Shown piece by piece: positions 7,689 to 13,926 of a stretch of DNA of 14,003 nucleotides (positions are counted from its first letter, which is position 1; every line of letters starts with the position of its first letter). A program made the translations under genes and the position numbers. The notes beneath the pieces were generated by a model. That model did no database searches and was not told where the DNA came from. It saw nothing but the letters and a program-made list of their open reading frames with translations. The stretch covers positions 1 to 14,003 of the forward strand of contig DHOP01000078.1 of NCBI GenBank assembly GCA_002407775.1. The letters run 5' to 3'. Source of the stretch: Prevotella sp. UBA5387 (GTDB taxonomy: Bacteria > Bacteroidota > Bacteroidia > Bacteroidales > Bacteroidaceae).

Positions 7689-8282
7689 TCACAAAACTGG
7701 TAACATACAAGAGGTCTCTTCTACGACTTTGAAGTTTTGAGTTAATAAAGTGTGGTCAAAGAAACAAATTTGCACTTTACCAATTAGCCCCAAATATATA
7801 TTTTCTCCACCTTTCTTAAAAGGAAAATATATTAAATGAAAATTATTGTTTTTAGGAATAGGACACACTCTTATTGCAGCATAATCAAACTCAGGAATAT
7901 TCTTAAGATGACTTAAGACGTATGGAAATGAAACCTTGGCTAGCTTTCTTTCCCCTTTCAATTCTTTTGCAACCTCAATAAATTCATCAAAGGCAGACAA
8001 ATCCCCTACCATATCAAATAACTTTTCAGAATGAGCATCGTATTGAGCTTCGCAAATGTAATAGCCTTTACCTATATTTTTGAAAACAGTATCTCCCCAC
8101 CATTTTGCATCTTCAATACGTGTGTCCCAAAAATAAAAACCTTCACCAAGCCAAGGCTCTTTTACTCCTTGTTTCTGATTTCCTTGAGAATCAATTAATG
8201 AACAAAAGTATGGCCCATGCTTTTCTACTTCTGCTTTATTGTTCCGATTTTCAAGTGTCTGATAGATAAAGGTTAATTTCAT
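7689..8282 (-). CDS. Putative toxin of a SecB-chaperone-linked TA system (ADP-ribosyltransferase-like?)
   Basis: A soluble 197-aa protein, last gene of a three-gene operon. No signal peptide or membrane helix. The N-terminal half contains FIYQTL (5-10), HGPYFC (22-27) and LGEGFYFWDT (45-54), followed by an acidic and Trp-rich helix EDAKWWGD. A short 'G.GFYF' strand followed by an A..W helix is seen in small ADP-ribosyltransferase-fold toxins such as the DUF3990 group. This resemblance is by eye, and I cannot name catalytic residues with confidence. The gene begins 8 nt after a SecB-like chaperone gene, which in turn follows an 82-aa gene by 2 nt. In toxin-antitoxin-chaperone systems, including CmdTAC whose toxin ADP-ribosylates mRNA during phage infection, a SecB-like partner is encoded beside toxin and antitoxin. 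The toxin role is therefore inferred mainly from context. Confidence 0.5.
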   Translation of the reverse strand: MKLTFIYQTLENRNNKAEVEKHGPYFCSLIDSQGNQKQGVKEPWLGEGFYFWDTRIEDAKWWGDTVFKNIGKGYYICEAQYDAHSEKLFDMVGDLSAFDEFIEVAKELKGERKLAKVSFPYVLSHLKNIPEFDYAAIRVCPIPKNNNFHLIYFPFKKGGENIYLGLIGKVQICFFDHTLLTQNFKVVEETSCMLPVL

Positions 8283-8290
8283 GAGGAAGT

Positions 8291-8701
8291 TTATTCCTTT
8301 ACAATTGTCTTGTTCCGAAGTTCATCTGTGATGCCCATAAGGTTTATAGTAGGTAAAATAACAGGAGGAATGTTAGCTTGTAAAGATAACGTACTAACAA
8401 AAGCCCTAATATAAGGGAAAATAATAGCAAGACTATTGGGGTAAAAATAGTTTGGAATATCCTCTTTTGTCACGTTATTCGTGAATATAAAAGAAGCCTC
8501 GCATGAAACAGCTATGACTGGTGTATTTGTTTCTTTACACTCAATCAAAGTATCAAATGCTAGTTCAAAACGACCCTCATTTTGAAAAAGTGTCCCTTTT
8601 GGCATAAACCCTATGTCAAAAGTTGCATTACCAGGAATATCGAAATTCAAAGATGCTTTTGTGAATTTGTATTTTTCAAACTTAAATGCAACTTCATCCA
8701 T
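8291..8701 (-). CDS. SecB-like chaperone of a toxin-antitoxin-chaperone operon
   Basis: A 136-aa protein resembling SecB. The strongest signal is FPYIRAFVSTLSLQANIPPV with ILPTINLMGI after it (95-124). This matches the SecB signature LFPYAR...(F)PQL.L.P(V/I)NF in order and spacing: the long helix followed by the proline-rich loop. The N-terminal half (FKFEKYKFTKASLNFDIPGN and later beta segments) fits SecB's four-stranded sheet. Length is slightly under E. coli SecB (155 aa). Bacteroidota generally lack a housekeeping SecB for secretion, while stand-alone SecB-like proteins next to small genes are typical of toxin-antitoxin-chaperone systems, where the chaperone folds or guards the antitoxin. 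It overlaps nothing but sits 2 nt after the 82-aa gene and 8 nt before the putative toxin gene, so all three should be cotranslated. Confidence 0.72.
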   Translation of the reverse strand: MDEVAFKFEKYKFTKASLNFDIPGNATFDIGFMPKGTLFQNEGRFELAFDTLIECKETNTPVIAVSCEASFIFTNNVTKEDIPNYFYPNSLAIIFPYIRAFVSTLSLQANIPPVILPTINLMGITDELRNKTIVKE

Positions 8702-8703
8702 TT

Positions 8704-8952
8704 TTATGCTGCTTTACAATAATCAGAATTTGGATTGATAGGATTCGTATCGAGAATCTTACCAGCTTCAAATGTATGTGAACTTTCTTGTTCTTGAACT
8801 TCAGAATATTTTAAACTAACCTTACACCGACGGAAAACATCAGCATACTCAAGCACGTCAGGACCTATCTCGTTGAGATAGTCATACCTTACAAGGACCT
8901 CTTCTGGAGTTTCTTGAAGATATTTTCTGATACCGTCTAAAAGCCTTCCCAT
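8704..8952 (-). CDS. Small 82-aa protein, putative antitoxin of the SecB-like operon
   Basis: First gene of the operon. The N-terminal part is acidic and helical: MGRLLDGIRKYLQETPEEVL, then YDYLNEIGPDVLEYADVFRR. This LL..IR.YL..TPEE...DYLN.IGPDVLEYA pattern is familiar from small Bacteroidales proteins that occur in pairs with other small genes, but no function is attached to it in my memory. The C-terminal half (45-82) is polar and probably unstructured, ending NPNSDYCKAA. In toxin-antitoxin-chaperone systems the antitoxin often has a disordered C-terminal chaperone-addiction tail, which this region could be. No DNA-binding motif is obvious. The assignment rests on gene order and on the downstream SecB-like gene; it could also be an accessory protein with the antitoxin missing. 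Confidence 0.5.
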   Translation of the reverse strand: MGRLLDGIRKYLQETPEEVLVRYDYLNEIGPDVLEYADVFRRCKVSLKYSEVQEQESSHTFEAGKILDTNPINPNSDYCKAA

Positions 8953-8989
8953 ATTAATTGGTTGTTTGTTAATTATTCGATCTACTTTG

Positions 8990-9020
8990 CAAAGTTACTA
9001 AAATGTTTTGAATATTGAAA
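8990..9020 (-). promoter_or_regulatory. Promoter of the chaperone-toxin operon
   Basis: On the minus strand TAACTTTG (8997-8990) matches TAnnTTTG exactly. TTTC (9020-9017) stands 19 nt upstream as a near -33 TTTG. It lies about 38 nt before the start of the 82-aa gene, giving a leader of about 30 nt. No inverted repeat that could be an operator is evident. Confidence 0.6.
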
Positions 9021-9564
9021 CCTATAGTACTTTAATAATCGGGTTATTAAATATTTTTATCCATAATTGATGTATAGGTATATCTCCATTTTTTATAGCT
9101 ATCTTTAAAATTATTGTGAAGTATGAACTCATATATGATTATATGCCAATATACAATATAGATCTTGAAAAAGAATTATATAATAAGATATTTCAGTTTC
9201 TTTTTAGGATTTAGTTGATTTATCTAGATTCTACAAAGATAAGTCTTTGAATCCAAAATATCTGAAAACAAACATATTCTTTTGTTAATAGTTATTGTTT
9301 AGACTTATTTTAACAACCACATTTTTACTAAATAGCAACTAAACAATGTTATTTAATTAAAATTACATCATAAATCCACTCTGTATTGCGATTTTTCCAT
9401 CTATTATTTCGACTAATTGATTGGAACAGATCTGATTTATTTCTGAAGAGAATACTGGGTAGGTACTAACATGACATGTCATAATGTCATAAGACGCTCC
9501 CAAATTTCCTTCTGGAACTTGGGAACATTAGAGTTTTATTTGGGAGTTAAGGGGCTACCTTGTA
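9021..9564. other. AT-rich gap without a gene
   Basis: About 540 bases, very AT-rich, with no coding frame I trust. It holds a promoter-like TATCTTTG on the minus strand (9241-9234) with no gene behind it, a 12-bp palindrome ATGACATGTCAT at 9471-9482, and an imperfect stem CCCAAATTTCC/GGAACTTGGG near 9499-9525 that could end transcripts from the remnant downstream. Confidence 0.5.
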
Positions 9565-10100
9565 TCATTTCCCCTTTGCGACTTTCTCTATCCAACCATC
9601 CTTGCGCCATCGGCTAATGATTTGGGTTAGGGTGTTGTCGGAAAAGGTGTTTCCCTTGATTGAACGGAGTTCCTCTATGCCGAATTGCTCGGGGAGATGG
9701 GTGAGCACGTTGGTATTCTTGTCGTTCTTCATAAGGTGCATAGATTGACGTTCATCGACGAGTCCGTCACCAAACATCTTGCATTGTTCCTTCAAGACAT
9801 ACTCGGCCATCATCCAGGCGAAGGCAAGGCAGGCGTCGCTCTCAGCCTCCCCGACCCCTCCAATGGGAGGGGAGAATTATCTTGTAGCGATGCTGAGCAC
9901 CCTTCCTCTGGGAGGGTCTGGCTCGACAAATAGAAGATTACGCCACAACGGAAGCCTATGACGGCGGAACGCTTGCGATAGGTATCCTTGATATCATCAA
10001 TGGCTTGGGGGGCTTCTACGCGCTTCTGCCCCACATCTTTCTCGATGTTAACAGTTGCTAAACCCGGAAAGCATAGGTTTCCCTCGGCTAAGGCATTGCC
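9565..10100 (-). pseudogene. C-terminal remnant of a DUF3987-like protein, interrupted by a repeat
   Basis: Two pieces of one protein lie in different frames on the minus strand. The upstream piece (10100 to about 9925) reads GNALAEGNLCFPGLATVNIE, then KDVGQKRVEAPQAIDDIKDT and YRKRSAVIGFRCGVIFYL. The downstream piece (about 9836 to 9565) reads DACLAFAWMMAEYVLKEQCK through to WRKDGWIEKVAKGK and a TGA. The phrase D.(Y/F)RKR.AV.GFR.G....F, followed by a segment like A..WM..Y.L.., is familiar from the C-terminal region of DUF3987 (primase/helicase-like) proteins of Bacteroidales mobile elements. A palindromic repeat of about 80 bp separates the pieces and shifts the frame. Upstream, the frame ends at a TAA at 10101-10103 inside a short palindrome, and no N-terminal part is present. 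The gene is dead. Confidence 0.6.
9843..9925. repeat. Short palindromic interspersed repeat inside the DUF3987-like remnant
   Basis: It contains CCCCTCC-AAT-GGAGGGG-type inner arms (9855-9872), a central GAATTATCTTGTAGCGATGC (9874-9893), then a second C/G-rich arm (CCTTCCTCTGGGAGGG, about 9901-9916). Outer ends AGCC and GGCT are inverted. The element splits a coding frame that otherwise reads across both sides. Elements of this kind recur in Prevotella-like genomes, as far as I recall; no transposase is encoded. Confidence 0.65.
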
Positions 10101-10149
10101 TTAGGGTGCGTAAGTTATAGAGATAGGCAGGCAAAGATGAAAGAATGAA

Positions 10150-10716
10150 AAAAACGTAGTCAACTACAAAGGGCTAACGCCGCATAGCCGTTTGCAAGGG
10201 AAATATCCGCGAAATCCGCATGCCAAAATGAGCGAAGAGTGTTTATCTGCATGCGAAGGGTTTGCAAGTGGTGGGAAGGTTCTTCTCACGCAGATGGCGC
10301 AGATGACGCAGATTACCATGCGGGAGAAATGATGAAAAGATTAAAACATGAAATGACGGAAATAATGAAAATATTAAAAGATGAAAGGATGAAAATATTA
10401 ACGATAACCAGGTTAATTACAAGGGGCTTACACCGCGTAGCCGTTTGCAAAGCAAACATCTGCGTAATCTGCGCCATCTGCGTGCAAAAAAGAGCGAGGG
10501 AAAATTGTGTATAGAGCGATGGGGTGTTTTATTTCTCACGCAGATGGCGCAGATGACGCAGATTTACCATACGGGGAAATGATGAAAATATTAAAGGTGA
10601 TTCGACGTAGTCAATTGCAAAGGAAGCCCTGGGATTAGGATGCAAGCCGTTTTACCTAACCACGCGGAGCCATTTGCGAGGCAAACATCTGCGAAATCCT
10701 CCAAATCTGCGTGAGA
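10150..10716. repeat. MITE-like repeat cluster 1 (one partial and two full units)
   Basis: Full units at 10284-10485 and 10534-10716, and a 3' half at about 10150-10224. Each full unit begins TCTCACGCAGATGGCGCAGA and ends with the inverse (ATCTGCG...TCTGCGTG). In the first unit, arms 10287-10313 and 10458-10484 pair at 26 of 27 positions. The arms are themselves 9-bp repeats of CGCAGATnn. Inside are GAAATGATGAAAA, GTAGTCAA...GCAAAGG and a CGCGGAGCC(A/G)TTTGC stem. Linkers with GAGCGA...TGTGTATAG join units. No transposase is present. The open frames that cross this block are repeat shadows. Confidence 0.85.
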
Positions 10717-10766
10717 ATAATGCCGCCCATTCGGGGCTACCTCTCGCGCAGGGGGAAAATGTTTAG

Positions 10767-10774
10767 TATATTTG
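10767..10774 (+). promoter_or_regulatory. Candidate -7 box for the broken secreted-protein gene
   Basis: TATATTTG followed by CGAATAAT, very like the box of array unit 2 (TATATTTGCGAATGAC). It lies about 140 nt before the ATG at 10915. The -33 element is unclear. Confidence 0.35.
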
Positions 10775-10914
10775 CGAATAATCGAGGTACTACATGAAAA
10801 GCCATCAAAGACTCGGATTTGTATATCCTTCAATAAAACTAAGATGTCGGAAACCATAATCCTTCATTTGTAGCCATGAACTCATTCAAACAACAATCTT
10901 TTAAGAATAGGACC

Positions 10915-11362
10915 ATGAAAAGAATCCTTTTTTACTTTCGCTCTATTGATGATGTGCAATAGCGTGAATGCTCAGGAAGTTGTTAGAGATGCAGAAGGCC
11001 GTTATCCGGTATATTGCATGTTAATTACATACGGATTTTTAAAAATGGGAGAAGAATCATGTGTAGTCGACTTCGGATTTGCCCCATAATCGAAAAATGT
11101 GCGTTTTCGTATCAATGACAAGAATGGCATTGCAATACCATTCTCCTCTAGCATGGCCGCCATTAACTATATGGCCAAAAGAGGCTGGGTGCTGGACCAG
11201 ACTGCCTATGGAGTAAAGGGTTGTGAAGAGCTCCAATACATTATGAAGAAGATGGTAAAGTCGGACGATGAGATTATGTACGGATTGAATATCTATGGCA
11301 GCCCACTTAAACCCAGCACGAACAACGGTAACGACACGTCAGATGGCGGAAATGGCAAGTGA
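10915..11362 (+). pseudogene. Broken gene for a small secreted protein
   Basis: From ATG 10915 the frame reads MKRILF, then must shift by one base in a six-T run (10928-10933) to continue TFALLMMCNSVNAQEVVRDA, a signal peptide ending NAQ. It runs on EGRYPVYCMLITYGFLKMGE to an in-frame TAA at 11087-11089 (GFAP*SKNVRF). It then continues FRINDKNGIAIPFSSSMAAI, NYMAKRGWVLDQTAYGVKGC and a tail of N, G, S, T to TGA at 11360-11362. Small Bacteroidales exported proteins with a DxxG...F.S...A.NYMA.RGW...(Y)...MKK.V.SDDEI pattern are familiar to me, without known function. The two defects suggest a pseudogene. The T-run shift alone could be phase variation or a sequencing error, but the TAA is a separate lesion. 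A GTG at 11099 could give an 87-aa fragment. Confidence 0.6.
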
Positions 11363-11490
11363 TATCTGTTTTAGAACGTAATTTCCTAATACAAATATTG
11401 ATCACATTTTCGTTTCACTATTTCAGGAATCGTGCTTAAAAGAACCTCACACAACCCTTGAGATCTTAATAAATTCTTCATATTAAAACG
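11363..11490. other. Spacer between the broken gene and the array
   Basis: Short AT-rich spacer. No gene, and no hairpin of the array type. Confidence 0.4.
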
Positions 11491-11622
11491 TTGTAAATAT
11501 TCAAACTTGATTCTAACTTTGTGATAACCTTAAAACAATTCATTAATCTACATCATAAGTGATAAAATTGAAATAATTTTCTTAGAAGAGTATAATAAGG
11601 AGGAACCGTGATGGCTCTCCCA
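11491..11622 (+). ncRNA. Array unit 1: promoter, leader and conserved hairpin
   Basis: TTG (11491-11493), exactly 20 nt, then TAACTTTG (11514-11521): a full Bacteroidota promoter. The transcript would start near 11527 and run about 95 nt to a hairpin at 11599-11620. The hairpin is GGAG/CTCC, a G-U pair, an AA/C internal mismatch, CC/GG and loop GTGAT. No coding frame of useful length, so a small RNA is inferred. Most degenerate stem of the set. Confidence 0.6.
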
Positions 11623-11670
11623 TATTGATTATTAAACCATTACATTTTCACGACATGTTTCCATAGCATC

Positions 11671-11920
11671 CATGCCACTCCTGAAATATTAACACAACGC
11701 CCTTAAAACTTTAACATTAAATAACTATGATTATGGGGCTTTTATACTATATTTGCGAATGACTATTAATTTAAGTGAAATTAGACAAGAGTTTTATTAA
11801 TCAAGTTATCATTAAATTAAGTGTTAAAGGGGGACCGTGATGGCTCTCCTTTAATCATGAAAACCTTTGCATGTCCTCCGAATTGTTTTTTCATAGATTT
11901 TTCATGCCACTCCCCGAAAT
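11671..11920 (+). repeat. Paired CATGCCACTCC block in two array spacers
   Basis: CATGCCACTCC-TGAAAT at 11671-11687 and CATGCCACTCC-CCGAAAT at 11903-11920, each about 50 nt after a hairpin and 50-60 nt before the next box, both preceded by a CATAG-containing stretch. The block is not seen in the later spacers, so units 2 and 3 probably arose by duplication. Confidence 0.55.
11748..11855 (+). ncRNA. Array unit 2: promoter, leader and conserved hairpin
   Basis: Box TATATTTG (11748-11755); the -33 element is weak. The RNA would run from about 11761 to 11854, ending in a stem at 11824-11854 with loop GTGAT, CC/GG closing pairs, one A/C mismatch and G-U pairs. The leader is AU-rich and unlike the other leaders. 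Confidence 0.6.
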
Positions 11921-11945
11921 CTTCATAGGATCTAAATATCATATC

Positions 11946-12055
11946 TTTGTAATTATTCAAACATTATACTATGTTTGCGATAATAATTACATTTAGTAAG
12001 GGTTTTCAAATATCAAGTTAAGGATTAAGGAGGGCTGAGACAGCTCTCCTTTAAT
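11946..12055 (+). ncRNA. Array unit 3: promoter, leader and conserved hairpin
   Basis: TTTG (11946-11949), 20 nt, TATGTTTG (11970-11977): the best promoter of the array. The RNA would be about 73 nt, from about 11983 to a hairpin at 12027-12051. That stem is AAGGAGGGCT/AGCTCTCCTT with loop GAGAC. Its stem is identical to the isolated copy at 3996. Confidence 0.65.
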
Positions 12056-12163
12056 TAATTATGTCCATTTTATTTTTTTTGCGATAGGTATTCCGATGAA
12101 CACCCATATTATCCTAATTCATATAAAACATCATAATTGTTCGTTTTATCCTAAATTTTGTTC

Positions 12164-12280
12164 TATCTTTGCATTATCAATAAAAACAATATTTGTCAAT
12201 TTGGATTAAAAAGTTTACTAAGAAAAGACTGCGAGTAGGAGATAACATAATAAGGGGGGCTGCGATAGCTCCCCTTAATT
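12164..12280 (+). ncRNA. Array unit 4: promoter, leader and conserved hairpin
   Basis: Box TATCTTTG (12164-12171), no clear -33. RNA from about 12177 to the hairpin at 12251-12277. The stem is AAGGGGGGCT/AGCTCCCCTT with loop GCGAT. Relative to units 0 and 3, an A-U pair is replaced by G-C on both arms, a compensated change. Confidence 0.6.
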
Positions 12281-12460
12281 ATTTATATATATATATTAAC
12301 TTTCCTGGATTATTGATCAAGGAATAATCTCTTTAACCTGATACTATTATAGCCCACAACATAATGTTATTTTTTTTAACACATTACGCGCATTATGATA
12401 CATCTTTAAAGCTATTCTAAAATAATTGCCATAATATTTCATGTTTTCATTCCGAAATGA

Positions 12461-12626
12461 TAACTTTGCGACATCTTACAGACAAAACGTAATTTTAGTC
12501 AATTTATAAGTGGTATAAGTGACATTCATAAAAATGTATTAGTATTATTAATAAAGCGTTAACAGAAACAATGCTACTAGATAGGGTAACAAAACAAAGG
12601 GGTGCTGTGAAGCACCCCTTTGTTTG
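12461..12626 (+). ncRNA. Array unit 5: promoter, leader and strongest hairpin
   Basis: Box TAACTTTG (12461-12468) with TTTC 20 nt upstream. RNA of about 150 nt, from about 12474. The hairpin at 12592-12625 is a perfect 15-bp stem (ACAAAGGGGTGCT and its inverse) closed by a GTGA tetraloop and followed by TTTGTTTGT. This one could work as an intrinsic terminator. It has the longest leader. Confidence 0.6.
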
Positions 12627-12731
12627 TACCATATACCCCAAACTTTCCAACATATTTCTTGAATGTCAATTTGTAATCATAAAATCAGTTAAAAAAAGAC
12701 ACGTCTGTACTATTTTTTTAATTTTTATTTT

Positions 12732-12850
12732 TACATTTGCAATGATTTAATGTAATATCTTTAACACAATTAATAAAACTCAATTTCAAGTAACATTAGA
12801 CTGGATTTAGAATAACAAATAAAAGGAGGTCCGTGATGGCTCTCCTTTAT
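12732..12850 (+). ncRNA. Array unit 6: promoter, leader and conserved hairpin
   Basis: Box TACATTTG (12732-12739), weak -33. RNA from about 12745 to the hairpin at 12822-12848: AAAGGAGG.CC/GG.TCTCCTTT with loop GTGAT and one T/C mismatch. The flank ATAACAAAT matches the isolated copy at 3996. Confidence 0.6.
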
Positions 12851-12859
12851 TAGGAAATT

Positions 12860-13304
12860 TTCTGTTGTATTATTTATAAGTTTGTTTCCAATGAAATATT
12901 TTGAATCCCCCCTTTATATTCTTTAGACAAAGGTTTGCTCCGAACATTCAATATATTTTCAACGTTCGAATCACTCCTGTTAGAGCTGATAACCAATGGA
13001 TAATGAAATCAGCGAGGAGTTCGAACTACTAAGCCAATAAGAATCTCTTTCATGATACTTGCATCCTGCTTAAACGAAAAGTTTCGCTTTATAAAGAGAA
13101 CCGTATATGCCAAATGACGCTTTTCCCATAAAACCTAAAGTATCGTCATGACAGGAAACGACACCCCATCAGGTATAAATTAATCTCAAATGAATAATTT
13201 TATCACCTTTCGGGTATAAAAGGTTGAAGTTTAACCAAAAGCAGGACATCACACTATTTGATCCTTCGAAAGCCTACACAACACACCTCCTTCGTTTTGT
13301 CTTT
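12860..13304. other. Gene-free stretch after the array
   Basis: About 445 bases without a credible gene. It holds a small CGAAA-AG-TTTCG hairpin near 13075 and, towards its end, elements like those of the downstream series (ACAGGAAACGACACC near 13150; TTTAACC then AGGACA, 13 nt apart, at 13230-13248). Confidence 0.45.
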
Positions 13305-13660
13305 TCTCACGCAGATGACGCAGATTTACCCATGCGGGAGAAATGATGAAAATATTAAAACATGAAATGATGAAAACATTAAAGGTGATTCGACGTAGTC
13401 AAATGCAAAGGAAGCCCTGGGATTAGGATGCAAGCCGTCTTACCTAACCACGCGGAGCCGTTTGCGAGGCAAACATCTGCGATATCCGCGAAATCTGCGT
13501 GCCGAAATGAGCGAAAGAGGAGTGTGTATAGCAAGGTGGGTGGGTTATTTCTCACGCAGATGGCGCAGATGACGCAGATCTACCATGCGGGAGAAATGAT
13601 GAAAAAATTTAATGATGAAATTATTTAACATGGTTCAATATAGTCAACAACAAAGGGCAA
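13305..13660. repeat. MITE-like repeat cluster 2 (one full and one partial unit)
   Basis: A full unit at 13305-13502 and a second that starts at 13550 and fades near 13660. The full unit's interior (about 13378-13482) is nearly identical to that of the 10534-10716 unit, differing at only a few positions over about 105 bp. The same GAGCGA...GTGTGTATAG linker joins the units. The cluster is in the same orientation as cluster 1, so the two form direct repeats on both sides of the ncRNA array. Confidence 0.85.
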
Positions 13661-13889
13661 GACACCATCATCCTATCTTCATCCGTGAGTCAACTTAAAG
13701 CAGGAATAAAAGATGATGGTCAACAAATATAAGGAATAAGTTTAACAGAGTCAACTTTCGATAGGAATAAGACAACCTTATCAGTATGAAGGTCAACTTA
13801 TTCAGGAATGTATGTCAAAATAATCAGTAAAACCTGTCAACCTTTTTAAGTCAAAGACAGAAAGAGTCAACCAAAATCAGGAAACGACA
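13643..13889 (+). repeat. Degenerate series of GTCAAC...AGGAAT elements
   Basis: GTCAAC (or a close variant) starts at 13643, 13689, 13719, 13750, 13771, 13792, 13814, 13836 and 13866. It is usually followed 12-13 nt later by AGGAAT or a variant. From 13689 on, spacings are 30, 31, 21, 21, 22, 22 and 30, i.e. two or three helical turns. No gene is apparent. The window ends soon after, so the full extent is unknown. Confidence 0.65.
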
Positions 13890-13912
13890 ACACTTCGTGA
13901 CATAATGGACTT

Positions 13913-13926
13913 TGTGACATGTCACA
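13913..13926. promoter_or_regulatory. 14-bp perfect palindrome TGTGACATGTCACA
   Basis: A perfect inverted repeat, with a further half site GTGACAT at 13897. Its core TGACATGTCA also occurs at 9472-9481. It looks like a dimeric regulator site; no regulator is identified. Confidence 0.4.

Noticed and set aside
9234..9241. Minus-strand TATCTTTG promoter in the 9 kb gap
   Set aside because: No gene or hairpin lies downstream before the operon promoter, and the region is very AT-rich, so chance is likely.
9685..9961. Plus-strand frames opposite the DUF3987-like remnant
   Set aside because: The protein signal (DTYRKRSAVIGFR, MMAEYVLKEQ) is on the minus strand; the plus frames are shadows and run into the palindromic repeat.
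10239..10514. Open frames across repeat clusters (10239-10514 plus, 10591-10857 minus, 13428-13628 plus)
   Set aside because: They follow the CGCAGAT repeat units and differ in frame and content between copies; no protein-like features.
11491..12850. CRISPR array from the repeated hairpins
   Set aside because: Spacing is about 200-340 bp and irregular, and each unit has its own promoter-like box.
11491..12850. Retron or reverse-transcriptase-linked noncoding RNA
   Set aside because: No reverse transcriptase or effector gene lies in the window next to the array.
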